A stretch of DNA of 64,000 nucleotides from contig CM068322.1 of NCBI GenBank assembly GCA_034766995.1, positions 35,411,439 to 35,475,438 on the forward strand. The letters run 5' to 3'. The notes under the pieces are model-generated. The model ran no database searches. It saw nothing but the letters and a program-made list of their open reading frames with translations, and was not told the DNA's origin. The DNA is from Acanthacorydalis orientalis. Lineage: Eukaryota; Arthropoda; Insecta; Megaloptera; Corydalidae. Numbering within the stretch: the first letter of the stretch is position 1; the number at the start of each line of letters is the position of its first letter. Made by a program: the position numbers and the translations under genes. Of the stretch, positions 1-14,329 are shown piece by piece.

Positions 1-420
1 TTTTTTTACATTTTGGATATTTTAAGCAAGAAAAATGTTTATTTTTGCGTATCCGCCATATCCGCATATCCGCAAAATCCAAAGAAATGCGATTTTGGGG
101 GGTTTTTGAGTTATTTTTGGTATTTATTATTATCTTATGATATAGAACATGAGAATACGCATCGTACAGTATGAAAATTTTGTCATTTTTTTACATTTTG
201 GCAATTTTAAGCAAGAAAAACGTTTATTTTTGCGTATCCGCCATATCCGCATATCCGCAAAATCCAAAGAAATGCGTTTTTGGGGGGTTTTTGAGCTATT
301 TTTGGTATTTATTATTATCTTATGATATAGAACATGAGAATACGCATCGAACAGTATGAAATTTTTGTCATTTTTTTTACATTTTGGATATTTTAAGCAA
401 GAAAAACGTTTATTTTTGCG

Positions 421-1320
421 GATGTTTTGCGGATATTTCGCGGTTTTTGTCACTTTTTCGGTATCAATTATGAACCTATGTTAATTTTGTCTCTTTTACG
501 ATATAGAACATGAGAATACGCATCGAACGGTATGAAATAGTTACTAGTTTTATAACATTTTGCATATTTTATGAAGGAATAACGGACATTTTTGCAGATT
601 TTTTGCGTTTTTTTTGATATTCCCGACATTTATTATGGACCGATGTTAATTTTGTCTAGAAATATACATAAAGCATTAAAAGACGAATCGACCAGTATTA
701 ACTAGTTACCAAAATATCCTACATATCAACAAAATAAACCATATCCGCCATATCCTCAATATCCGCCATGTCCGCAATATATAAAATATCCAAATTGTTT
801 TAAAAATGGCAACTATTTCATACCGGTCGATGCGTATATAATTGTTCTATATCATATCTTATTTAAAATTAGTATCAGTCCATAAAATATGTAGGAAATA
901 TCAAATAAACTGCAAAAAATCACATTTTTTTGATATTGCGGATAATGTGGATATTTCGTATATGGTGGATATTACGGATATTGCTTATTTTGTGGATATG
1001 TAGGATAATTTGGCAACTAATTAATACTGGTCGATTCGTCTTTTAATGCTTTATGTATATTTCTAGACTAAATTAATATCTGTCCGTAATAAATGTCGGA
1101 AATATCATAAAAACCGCAAAAAATCAGCAAAAATTACAGTTTTTCCTTCATAAAATACCCAAAATGTTATAAAACTAGCAACTATTTCATACTGTTCTAT
1201 GCGTTATTTAATGTTCTATTTCATACTTGAGTCAAAATTGACATCGGTTTATAATAGATACCGAAAAAGTCACAAAAACCGCGAAAAATTAACAAAAATA
1301 AAGGTTTTTCATGGCTAAAA
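421..1320. repeat. Diverged-monomer block of the satellite (first copy), an inverted repeat
   Basis: This part of the unit holds diverged relatives of the 186-bp monomer that still keep the GCATCGA..GTAT box. The stretch beginning tctagaaatatacataaagc at 655 returns as its reverse complement ending near 1065, so the block folds about an axis near 860. Equivalent blocks have axes near 3793, 6520, 8878 and 11236. The two arms are not identical: the outer arm reads actaaattaatatctgtccg in the first and fifth blocks but acaaacttaacatcggtcca in blocks two to four. This suggests conversion or exchange between arms or units. Confidence 0.85.
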
Positions 1321-2149
1321 GATCCAAAATGCTATAAAAATGGCAACTATTTCATACTATCCGATGCGTATTTTAATATACTATATCATACATGAGTCAA
1401 AATTAACATCGGTTTATAAAAGATACCAAAAAAGTCACAAAAACCGCGAAAAATTCGCGAAATTAAAGGTTTTTCATGCCTAAAATATTCAAAATGTTAA
1501 AAAAGTGGCAACTATTTCATACTATCCGATGCCTATTTTAATGTTCTATATCATAAATGAGACAAAAATAACATCGGTTCATAATGGATACCGAAAAAGT
1601 TACAAAAACCGCGAAATATCCGCAAAATATCCGTAAAAAAAAAAGGTTTTTCTTGCTTAAAATAGCCAAAATGTAAAAAAAATGACAAAAATTTCATACT
1701 GTTCGATGCGTATTCTCATGTTCTATATCATAAGATAATAATAAATACCAAAAATAACTCAAAAAACCCCCAAAATCGCATTTCTTTGGATTTTGCGGAT
1801 ATGCGGATATGGCGGATACGCAAAAATAAACGTTTTTCTTGCTTAAAATATCCAAAATGTAAAAAAAATGACAAAAATTTCATACTGTTCGATGCGTATT
1901 CTCATGTTCTATATCATAAGATAATAATAAATACCAAAAATAACTCAAAAAACCCCCAAAATCGCATTTCTTTGGATTTTGCGGATATGCGGATATGGCG
2001 GATACGCAAAAATAAACGTTTTTCTTGCTTAAAATATCCAAAATGTAAAAAAAATGACAAAAATTTCATACTGTTCGATGCGTATTTTAATGTTCTATAT
2101 CATAAGATAATAATAAATAACAAAAAATAACAAAAAATCCCCAAAAATC

Positions 2150-2265
2150 GCATTTTTTTGGATTTTGCGGATATGCGGATATGGCGGATATGATATCCGC
2201 CGCGGATATGATATCCGCCGCGGATATGATAATCGCCGTATCCGCCAAATCCGCATATCCGCAAA
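2150..2265. repeat. Palindromic junction between forward and reverse monomers
   Basis: Forward monomers meet reverse monomers here through a short segment built of gatatccgccgcggatat-like palindromes. The first junction has one extra copy of a roughly 20-bp subunit; the later junctions, near 4955, 7685, 10040 and 12395, have one fewer. With the monomers on both sides this makes an inverted repeat of several hundred bases per arm, able in principle to form a cruciform or hairpin. Confidence 0.85.
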
Positions 2266-5200
2266 ATCCAAAAAAATGCGATTTTTGGGGGTTTTTGAGT
2301 TATTTTTGGTATTTATTATTATCTTATGATATAGAACATGAGAATACGCATCGAACAGTATGAAATTTTTGTCATTTTTTTTACATTTTGGCTATTTTAA
2401 GCAAGAAAAACGTTTATTTTTGCGTATCCGCCATATCCGCATATCCGCAAAATCCAAAGAAATGCGATTTTGGGGGGTTTTTGAGTTATTTTTGGTATTT
2501 ATTATTATCTTATGATATAGAACATGAGAATACGCATCGAACAGTATGAAATTTTTGTTATTTTTTTTACATTTTGGATATTTTAAGCAAGAAAAATGTT
2601 TATTTTTGCGTATCCGCCATATCCGCATATCCGCAAAATCCAAAGAAATGCGATTTTGGGGGGTTTTTGAGTTATTTTTGGTATTTATTATTATCTTATG
2701 ATATAGAACATGAGAATACGCATCGAACAGTATGAAATTTTTGTCATTTTTTTTACATTTTGGATATTTTAAGCAAGAAAAACGTTTATTTTTGCGTATC
2801 CGCCATATCCGCATATCCGCAAAATCCAAAGAAATGCGATTTTGGGGGGTTTTTGAGTTATTTTTGGTATTTATTATTATCTTATGATATAGAACATGAG
2901 AATACGCATCGAACAGTATGAAATTTTTGTCATTTTTTTTACATTTTGGATATTTTAAGCAAGAAAAACGTTTATTTTTGCGTATCCGCCATATCCGCAT
3001 ATCCGCAAAATCCAAAGAAATGCGATTTTGGGGGGTTTTTGAGTTATTTTTGGTATTTATTATTATCTTATGATATAGAACATGAGAATACGCATCGTAC
3101 AGTATGAAAATTTTGTCATTTTTTTACATTTTGGCAATTTTAAGCAAGAAAAACGTTTATTTTTGCGTATCCGCCATATCCGCATATCCGCAAAATCCAA
3201 AGAAATGCGTTTTTGGGGGGTTTTTGAGCTATTTTTGGTATTTATTATTATCTTATGATATAGAACATGAGAATACGCATCGAACAGTATGAAATTTTTG
3301 TCATTTTTTTTACATTTTGGATATTTTAAGCAAGAAAAACGTTTATTTTTGCGGATGTTTTGCGGATATTTCGCGGTTTTTGTCACTTTTTCGGTATCAA
3401 TTATGAACCTATGTTAATTTTGTCTCTTTTACGATATAGAACATGAGAATACGCATCGAACGGTATGAAATAGTTACTAGTTTTATAACATTTTGCATAT
3501 TTTATGAAGGAATAACGGACATTTTTGCAGATTTTTTGCGTTTTTTTTGATATTTCCGACATTTATTATGGACCGATGTTAATTTTGTCTAGAAATATAC
3601 ATAAAGCATTAAAAGACGAATCGACCAGTATTAACTAGTTACCAAAATATCCTACATATCAACAAAATAAACCATATCCGCCATATCCTCAATATCCGCC
3701 ATGTCCGCAATATATAAAATATCCAAATTGTTTTAAAAATGGCAACTATTTCATACCGGTCGATGCGTATATAATTGTTCTATATCATATCTTATTTAAA
3801 ATTAGTATCAGTCCATAAAATATGTAGGAAATATCAAATAAACTGCAAAAAATCACATTTTTTTGATATTGCGGATAATGTGGATATTTCGTATATGGTG
3901 GATATTACGGATATTGCTTATTTTGTGGATATGTAGGATAATTTGGCAACTAATTAATACTGGTCGATTCGTCTTTTAATGCTTTATGTATATTTCTAGA
4001 CAAACTTAACATCGGTCCATAATAAATGTCGGAAATATCAAAAAAAACGCAAAAAATCTGCAAAAATTACAGTTTTTCCTTCATAAAATACCCAAAATGT
4101 TATAAAACTAGCAACTATTTCATACTGTTCTATGCGTTATTTAATGTTCTATTTCATACTTGAGTCAAAATTGACATCGGTTTATAATAGATACCGAAAA
4201 AGTCACAAAAACCGCGAAAAATTAACAAAAATAAAGGTTTTTCATGGCTAAAAGATCCAAAATGCTATAAAAATGGCAACTATTTCATACTATCCGATGC
4301 GTATTTTAATATACTATATCATACATGAGTCAAAATTAACATCGGTTTATAAAAGATACCAAAAAAGTCACAAAAACCGCGAAAAATTCGCGAAATTAAA
4401 GGTTTTTCATGCCTAAAATATTCAAAATGTTAAAAAAGTGGCAACTATTTCATACTATCCGATGCCTATTTTAATGTTCTATATCATAAATGAGACAAAA
4501 ATAACATCGGTTCATAATGGATACCGAAAAAGTTACAAAAACCGCGAAATATCCGCAAAATATCCACAAAAAAAAACGTTTTTCTTGCTTAAAATATCCA
4601 AAATGTAAAAAAAATGACAAAAATTTCATACTGTTCGATGCGTATTCTCATGTTCTATATCATAAGATAATAATAAATACCAAAAATTACTCAAAAAAAC
4701 CCCAAAATCGCATTTCTTTGGATTTTGCGGATATGCGGATATGGCGGATACGCAAAAATAAAAGTTTTTCTTGCTTAAAATATCCAAAATGTAAAAAAAA
4801 TGACAAAAATTTCATACTGTTCGATGCGTATTTTAATGTTCTATATCATAAGATAATAATAAATAACAAAAAATAACAAAAAACCCCCAAAAATCGCATT
4901 TTTTTGGATTTTGCGGATATGCGGATATGGCGGATATGATATCCGCCGCGGATATGATAATCGCCGTATCCGCCATATCCGCATATCCGCAAAATCCAAA
5001 AAAATGCGATTTTTGGGGGTTTTTGAGTTATTTTTGGTATTTATTATTATCTTATGATATAGAACATGAGAATACGCATCGAACAGTATGAAATTTTTGT
5101 CATTTTTTTTACATTTTGGCTATTTTAAGCAAGAAAAACGTTTATTTTTGCGTATCCGCCATATCCGCATATCCGCAAAATCCAAAGAAATGCGATTTTG

Positions 5201-8200
5201 GGGGTTTTTTGAGTTATTTTTGGTATTTATTATTATCTTATGATATAGAACATGAGAATACGCATCGAACAGTATGAAATTTTTGTCATTTTTTTTACAT
5301 TTTGGATATTTTAAGCAAGAAAAACGTTTATTTTTGCGTATCCGCCATATCCGCATATCCGCAAAATCCAAAGAAATGCGATTTTGGGGGGTTTTTGAGT
5401 TATTTTTGGTATTTATTATTATCTTATGATATAGAACATGAGAATACGCATCGTACAGTATGAAAATTTTGTCATTTTTTTACATTTTGGCAATTTTAAG
5501 CAAGAAAAACGTTTATTTTTGCGTATCCGCCATATCCGCATATCCGCAAAATCCAAAGAAATGCGATTTTGGGGGGTTTTTGAGTTATTTTTGGTATTTA
5601 TTATTATCTTATGATATAGAACATGAGAATACGCATCGAACAGTATGAAATTTTTGTCATTTTTTTTACATTTTGGATATTTTAAGCAAGAAAAACGTTT
5701 ATTTTTGCGTATCCGCCATATCCGCATATCCGCAAAATCCAAAGAAATGCGATTTTGGGGGGTTTTTGAGTTATTTTTGGTATTTATTATTATCTTATGA
5801 TATAGAACATGAGAATACGCATCGTACAGTATGAAAATTTTGTCATTTTTTTACATTTTGGCAATTTTAAGCAAGAAAAACGTTTATTTTTGCGTATCCG
5901 CCATATCCGCATATCCGCAAAATCCAAAGAAATGCGTTTTTGGGGGGTTTTTGAGCTATTTTTGGTATTTATTATTATCTTATGATATAGAACATGAGAA
6001 TACGCATCGAACAGTATGAAATTTTTGTCATTTTTTTTTACATTTTGGATATTTTAAGCAAGAAAAACGTTTATTTTTGCGGATGTTTTGCGGATATTTC
6101 GCGGTTTTTGTCACTTTTTCGGTATCAATTATGAACCTATGTTAATTTTGTCTCTTTTACGATATAGAACATGAGAATACGCATCGAACGGTATGAAATA
6201 GTTACTAGTTTTATAACATTTTGCATATTTTATGAAGGAATAACGGACATTTTTGCAGATTTTTTGCGTTTTTTTTGATATTTCCGACATTTATTATGGA
6301 CCGATGTTAATTTTGTCTAGAAATATACATAAAGCATTAAAAGACGAATCGACCAGTATTAACTAGTTACCAAAATATCCTACATATCAACAAAATAAAC
6401 CATATCCGCCATATCCTCAATATCCGCCATGTCCGCAATATATAAAATATCCAAATTGTTTTAAAAATGGCAACTATTTCATACCGGTCGATGCGTATAT
6501 AATTGTTCTATATCATATCTTATTTAAAATTAGTATCAGTCCATAAAATATGTAGGAAATATCAAATAAACTGCAAAAAATCACATTTTTTTGATATTGC
6601 GGATAATGTGGATATTTCGTATATGGTGGATATTACGGATATTGCTTATTTTGTGGATATGTAGGATAATTTGGCAACTAATTAATACTGGTCGATTCGT
6701 CTTTTAATGCTTTATGTATATTTCTAGACAAACTTAACATCGGTCCATAATAAATGTCGGAAATATCAAAAAAAACGCAAAAAATCTGCAAAAATTACAG
6801 TTTTTCCTTCATAAAATACCCAAAATGTTATAAAACTAGCAACTATTTCATACTGTTCTATGCGTTATTTAATGTTCTATTTCATACTTGAGTCAAAATT
6901 GACATCGGTTTATAATAGATACCGAAAAAGTCACAAAAACCGCGAAAAATTAACAAAAATAAAGGTTTTTCATGGCTAAAAGATCCAAAATGCTATAAAA
7001 ATGGCAACTATTTCATACTATCCGATGCGTATTTTAATATACTATATCATACATGAGTCAAAATTAACATCGGTTTATAAAAGATACCAAAAAAGTCACA
7101 AAAACCGCGAAAAATTCGCGAAATTAAAGGTTTTTCATGCCTAAAATATTCAAAATGTTAAAAAAGTGGCAACTATTTCATACTATCCGATGCCTATTTT
7201 AATGTTCTATATCATAAATGAGACAAAAATAACATCGGTTCATAATGGATACCGAAAAAGTTACAAAAACCGCGAAATATCCGCAAAATATCCGTAAAAA
7301 AAAAACGTTTTTCTTGCTTAAAATAGCCAAAATGTAAAAAAAATGACAAAAATTTCATACTGTTCGATGCGTATTCTCATGTTCTATATCATAAGATAAT
7401 AATAAATACCAAAAATAACTCAAAAAACCCCCAAAATCGCATTTCTTTGGATTTTGCGGATATGCGGATATGGCGGATACGCAAAAATAAACGTTTTTCT
7501 TGCTTAAAATATCCAAAATGTAAAAAAAATGACAAAATTTCATACTGTTCGATGCGTATTTTAATGTTCTATATCATAAGATAATAATAAATAACAAAAA
7601 ATAACAAAAAACCCCCAAAAATCGCATTTTTTTGGATTTTGCGGATATGCGGATATGGCGGATATGATATCCGCCGCGGATATGATAATCGCCGTATCCG
7701 CCATATCCGCATATCCGCAAAATCCAAAAAAATGCGATTTTTGGGGGTTTTTGAGTTATTTTTGGTATTTATTATTATCTTATGATATAGAACATGAGAA
7801 TACGCATCGAACAGTATGAAATTTTTGTCATTTTTTTTACATTTTGGCTATTTTAAGCAAGAAAAACGTTTATTTTTGCGTATCCGCCATATCCGCATAT
7901 CCGCAAAATCCAAAGAAATGCGATTTTGGGGGTTTTTTTGAGTTATTTTTGGTATTTATTATTATCTTATGATATAGAACATGAGAATACGCATCGAACA
8001 GTATGAAATTTTTGTCATTTTTTTTACATTTTGGATATTTTAAGCAAGAAAAACGTTTATTTTTGCGTATCCGCCATATCCGCATATCCGCAAAATCCAA
8101 AGAAATGCGATTTTGGGGGGTTTTTGAGTTATTTTTGGTATTTATTATTATCTTATGATATAGAACATGAGAATACGCATCGTACAGTATGAAAATTTTG

Positions 8201-11200
8201 TCATTTTTTTACATTTTGGCAATTTTAAGCAAGAAAAACGTTTATTTTTGCGTATCCGCCATATCCGCATATCCGCAAAATCCAAAGAAATGCGTTTTTG
8301 GGGGGTTTTTGAGCTATTTTTGGTATTTATTATTATCTTATGATATAGAACATGAGAATACGCATCGAACAGTATGAAATTTTTGTCATTTTTTTTACAT
8401 TTTGGATATTTTAAGCAAGAAAAACGTTTATTTTTGCGGATGTTTTGCGGATATTTCGCGGTTTTTGTCACTTTTTCGGTATCAATTATGAACCTATGTT
8501 AATTTTGTCTCTTTTACGATATAGAACATGAGAATACGCATCGAACGGTATGAAATAGTTACTAGTTTTATAACATTTTGCATATTTTATGAAGGAATAA
8601 CGGACATTTTTGCAGATTTTTTGCGTTTTTTTTGATATTTCCGACATTTATTATGGACCGATGTTAATTTTGTCTAGAAATATACATAAAGCATTAAAAG
8701 ACGAATCGACCAGTATTAACTAGTTACCAAAATATCCTACATATCAACAAAATAAACCATATCCGCCATATCCTCAATATCCGCCATGTCCGCAATATAT
8801 AAAATATCCAAATTGTTTTAAAAATGGCAACTATTTCATACCGGTCGATGCGTATATAATTGTTCTATATCATATCTTATTTAAAATTAGTATCAGTCCA
8901 TAAAATATGTAGGAAATATCAAATAAACTGCAAAAAATCACATTTTTTTGATATTGCGGATAATGTGGATATTTCGTATATGGTGGATATTACGGATATT
9001 GCTTATTTTGTGGATATGTAGGATAATTTGGCAACTAATTAATACTGGTCGATTCGTCTTTTAATGCTTTATGTATATTTCTAGACAAACTTAACATCGG
9101 TCCATAATAAATGTCGGAAATATCAAAAAAAAACGCAAAAAATCTGCAAAAATTACAGTTTTTCCTTCATAAAATACCCAAAATGTTATAAAACTAGCAA
9201 CTATTTCATACTGTTCTATGCGTTATTTAATGTTCTATTTCATACTTGAGTCAAAATTGACATCGGTTTATAATAGATACCGAAAAAGTCACAAAAACCG
9301 CGAAAAATTAACAAAAATAAAGGTTTTTCATGGCTAAAAGATCCAAAATGCTATAAAAATGGCAACTATTTCATACTATCCGATGCGTATTTTAATATAC
9401 TATATCATACATGAGTCAAAATTAACATCGGTTTATAAAAGATACCAAAAAAGTCACAAAAACCGCGAAAAATTCGCGAAATTAAAGGTTTTTCATGCCT
9501 AAAATATTCAAAATGTTAAAAAAGTGGCAACTATTTCATACTATCCGATGCCTATTTTAATGTTCTATATCATAAATGAGACAAAAATAACATCGGTTCA
9601 TAATGGATACCGAAAAAGTTACAAAAACCGCGAAATATCCGCAAAATATCCGTAAAAAAAAAACGTTTTTCTTGCTTAAAATAGCCAAAATGTAAAAAAA
9701 ATGACAAAAATTTCATACTGTTCGATGCGTATTCTCATGTTCTATATCATAAGATAATAATAAATACCAAAAATAACTCAAAAAACCCCCAAAATCGCAT
9801 TTCTTTGGATTTTGCGGATATGCGGATATGGCGGATACGCAAAAATAAACGTTTTTCTTGCTTAAAATATCCAAAATGTAAAAAAAATGACAAAATTTCA
9901 TACTGTTCGATGCGTATTTTAATGTTCTATATCATAAGATAATAATAAATAACAAAAAATAACAAAAAACCCCCAAAAATCGCATTTTTTTGGATTTTGC
10001 GGATATGCGGATATGGCGGATATGATATCCGCCGCGGATATGATAATCGCCGTATCCGCCATATCCGCATATCCGCAAAATCCAAAAAAATGCGATTTTT
10101 GGGGGTTTTTGAGTTATTTTTGGTATTTATTATTATCTTATGATATAGAACATGAGAATACGCATCGAACAGTATGAAATTTTTGTCATTTTTTTTACAT
10201 TTTGGCTATTTTAAGCAAGAAAAACGTTTATTTTTGCGTATCCGCCATATCCGCATATCCGCAAAATCCAAAGAAATGCGATTTTGGGGGTTTTTCTGGT
10301 TATTTTTGGTATTTATTATTATCTTATGATATAGAACATGAGAATACGCATCGAACAGTATGAAATTTTTGTCATTTTTTTTACATTTTGGATATTTTAA
10401 GCAAGAAAAACGTTTATTTTTGCGTATCCGCCATATCCGCATATCCGCAAAATCCAAAGAAATGCGATTTTGGGGGGTTTTTGAGTTATTTTTGGTATTT
10501 ATTATTATCTTATGATATAGAACATGAGAATACGCATCGTACAGTATGAAAATTTTGTCATTTTTTTACATTTTGGCAATTTTAAGCAAGAAAAACGTTT
10601 ATTTTTGCGTATCCGCCATATCCGCATATCCGCAAAATCCAAAGAAATGCGATTTTGGGGGGTTTTTGAGCTATTTTTGGTATTTATTATTATCTTGTGA
10701 TATAGAACATGAGAATACGCATCGAACAGTATGAAATTTTTGTCATTTTTTTTACATTTTGGATATTTTAAGCAAGAAAAACGTCTATTTTTGCGGATGT
10801 TTTGCGGATATTTCGCGGTTTTTGTCACTTTTTCGGTATCAATTATGAACCTATGTTAATTTTGTCTCTTTTACGATATAGAACATGAGAATACGCATCG
10901 AACGGTATGAAATAGTTACTAGTTTTATAACATTTTGCATATTTTATGAAGGAATAACGGACATTTTTGCAGATTTTTTGCGTTTTTTTTGATATTTCCG
11001 ACATTTATTATGGACCGATGTTAATTTTGTCTAGAAATATACATAAAGCATTAAAAGACGAATCGACCAGTATTAACTAGTTACCAAAATATCCTACATA
11101 TCAACAAAATAAACCATATCCGCCATATCCTCAATATCCGCCATGTCCGCAATATATAAAATATCCAAATTGTTTTAAAAATGGCAACTATTTCATACCG

Positions 11201-13139
11201 GTCGATGCGTATATAATTGTTCTATATCATATCTTATTTAAAATTAGTATCAGTCCATAAAATATGTAGGAAATATCAAATAAACTGCAAAAAATCACAT
11301 TTTTTTGATATTGCGGATAATGTGGATATTTCGTATATGGTGGATATTACGGATATTGCTTATTTTGTGGATATGTAGGATAATTTGGCAACTAATTAAT
11401 ACTGGTCGATTCGTCTTTTAATGCTTTATGTATATTTCTAGACTAAATTAATATCTGTCCGTAATAAATGTCGGAAATATCATAAAAACCGCAAAAAATC
11501 AGCAAAAATTACAGTTTTTCCTTCATAAAATACCCAAAATGTTATAAAACTAGCAACTATTTCATACTGTTCTATGCGTTATTTAATGTTCTATTTCATA
11601 CTTGAGTCAAAATTGACATCGGTTTATAATAGATACCGAAAAAGTCACAAAAACCGCGAAAAATTAACAAAAATAAAGGTTTTTCATGGCTAAAAGATCC
11701 AAAATGCTATAAAAATGGCAACTATTTCATACTATCCGATGCGTATTTTAATATACTATATCATACATGAGTCAAAATTAACATCGGTTTATAAAAGATA
11801 CCAAAAAAGTCACAAAAACCGCGAAAAATTCGCGAAATTAAAGGTTTTTCATGCCTAAAATATTCAAAATGTTAAAAAAGTGGCAACTATTTCATACTAT
11901 CCGATGCCTATTTTAATGTTCTATATCATAAATGAGACAAAAATAACATCGGTTCATAATGGATACCGAAAAAGTTACAAAAACCGCGAAATATCCGCAA
12001 AATATCCGTAAAAAAAAACGTTTTTCTTGCTTAAAATAGCCAAAATGTAAAAAAAAATGACAAAAATTTCATACTGTTCGATGCGTATTCTCATGTTCTA
12101 TATCATAAGATAATAATAAATACCAAAAATAACTCAAAAAACCCCCAAAATCGCATTTCTTTGGATTTTGCGGATATGCGGATATGGCGGATACGCAAAA
12201 ATAAACGTTTTTCTTGCTTAAAATATCCAAAATGTAAAAAAAATGACAAAAATTTCATACTGTTCGATGCGTATTTTAATGTTCTATATCATAAGATAAT
12301 AATAAATAACAAAAAATAACAAAAAACCCCCAAAAATCGCATTTTTTTGGATTTTGCGGATATGCGGATATGGCGGATATGATATCCGCCGCGGATATGA
12401 TAATCGCCGTATCCGCCATATCCGCATATCCGCAAAATCCAAAAAAATTCGATTTTTGGGGGTTTTTGAGTTATTTTTGGTATTTATTATTATCTTATGA
12501 TATAGAACATTAAAATACGCATCGAACAGTATGAAATTTTTGTCATTTTTTTTACATTTTGGATATTTTAAGCAAGAAAAACGTTTATTTTTGCGTATCC
12601 GCCATATCCGCATATCCGCAAAATCCAAAGAAATGCGATTTTGGGGGGTTTTTGAGTTATTTTTGGTATTTATTATTATCTTATGATATAGAACATGAGA
12701 ATACGCATCGAACAGTATGAAATTTTTGTCATTTTTTTTACATTTTGGATATTTTAAGCAAGAAAAATGTTTATTTTTGCGTATCCGCCATATCCGCATA
12801 TCCGCAAAATCCAAAGAAATGCGATTTTGGGGGGTTTTTGAGTTATTTTTGGTATTTATTATTATCTTATGATATAGAACATGAGAATACGCATCGTACA
12901 GTATGAAAATTTTGTCATTTTTTTACATTTTGGCTATTTTAAGCAAGAAAAACGTTTATTTTTGCGTATCCGCCATATCCGCATATCCGCAAAATCCAAA
13001 GAAATGCGATTTTGGGGGTTTTTTGAGTTATTTTTGGTATTTATTATTATCTTATGATATAGAACATGAGAATACGCATCGAACAGTATGAAATTTTTGT
13101 CATTTTTTTTACATTTTGGATATTTTAAGCAAGAAAAAC

Positions 13140-14062
13140 GTTTATTTTTGCGGATATTTTACGGATTTTTCGCGGTTTTTGTAACTTTTTCGGTATCCAT
13201 TATGAACCGATGTCAATTTTGACTCAAGTATGAAATAGAACATTAAATAACGCATAGAACAGTATGAAATAGTTGCTAGTTTTATAACATTTTGGGTATT
13301 TTATGAAGGAAAAACTGTAATTTTTGCTGATTTTTTGCGGTTTTTATGATATTTCCGACATTTATTACGGACAGATATTAATTTAGTCTAGAAATATACA
13401 TAAAGCATTAAAAGACGAATCGACCAGTATTAATTATTTGCCAAATTATCCTACATATCCACAAAATAAGCAATATCCGTAATATCCACCATATACGAAA
13501 TATCCGCATTATCCGCAATATCAAAAAAATGTGATTTTTTGCAGTTTATTTGATATTTCCTTCATTTTTTATGGACTGATATTAATTTTAAATAAGATAT
13601 CATATAGAACAATTATATACGCATCGACCGGTATGAAATAGTTGCCATTTATAAAACAATTTGGATATTTTATATATTGCGGATATGGCGGATATTGCGG
13701 ATATGGCGGATATTGAGGATATGGCGGATATTGCGGATATGGTTTATTTTGTTGATATGTAGGAATTTTGGTAACTAGTTAATACTGGTCGATTCGTCTT
13801 TTAATGCTTTATGTATATTTCTAGACAAAATTAACATGGGTCCATAATAAATGTCGGAAATATCAAAAAAACCGCAAAATATCTGCAAAAATTTCCGTTA
13901 TTCCTTCATAAAATATGCACAATGTTATAAAACTAGCAACTATTTCATACTGTTCGATGCATAATTTCATGTTATATATCGTAAAAGAGACAAAATTAAC
14001 ATAGGTTTATAATTGATACCGCAAGAGTCACAAAAACCGCGAAATATCCGCAAAAATACAAG
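13140..14062. repeat. Terminal satellite block in flipped orientation
   Basis: The diverged block of the last unit reads as the reverse complement of the same block in the other five units. Its left arm carries the gacagatattaatttagtct version that is normally on the right. The asymmetric centre runs gaacaattatatacgcatcg, where other units have the complement. The right arm ends in the cgcggtttttgtcac complement that is normally on the left. The GGATATGGCGGATATTGC subrepeat (13,678-13,743) is longer than in the other units. The array ends immediately afterwards at a (TA)n tract. This sequence is more diverged than the interior units, as expected at an array edge. Confidence 0.8.

Positions 14063-14329
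<267 letters not shown>

Larger units (their letters stand above)
1..14062. repeat. Satellite array of 186-bp monomers in inverted higher-order units
   Basis: Near-identical monomers recur at exactly 186 bp (for example the same anchor at 2520, 2706, 2892 and 3078). Each carries the box ATACGCATCGAACAGTATGA, a GGATATGCGGATATGGCGG-type segment and a G-run followed by TTTTTGAG. Monomers reading right-to-left and left-to-right alternate. A higher-order unit has 2-3 forward monomers, a palindromic junction, 4-6 reverse monomers, and a block of diverged monomers that is itself an inverted repeat. A landmark inside the diverged block lies at 655, 3588, 6315, 8673 and 11030, so unit lengths are 2933, 2727, 2358 and 2357 bp. 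The size differences equal whole monomers plus a 20-bp change at the junction. Units are nearly identical, which implies recent homogenisation. The array begins mid-monomer at base 1, so its true size is larger. No coding function is supported. Confidence 0.97.

Noticed and set aside
2392..3015. 207-codon open frame in the satellite, repeating DFADMRIWRIRKNK
   Set aside because: The period of 186 bp is a multiple of three, so any stop-free monomer frame stays open over many copies. Similar frames occur on both strands, and breaks follow indels rather than codons.
1..14062. CRISPR array
   Set aside because: Repeats are 186 bp, inverted and contiguous, without short repeats and unique spacers, and the context is eukaryotic.
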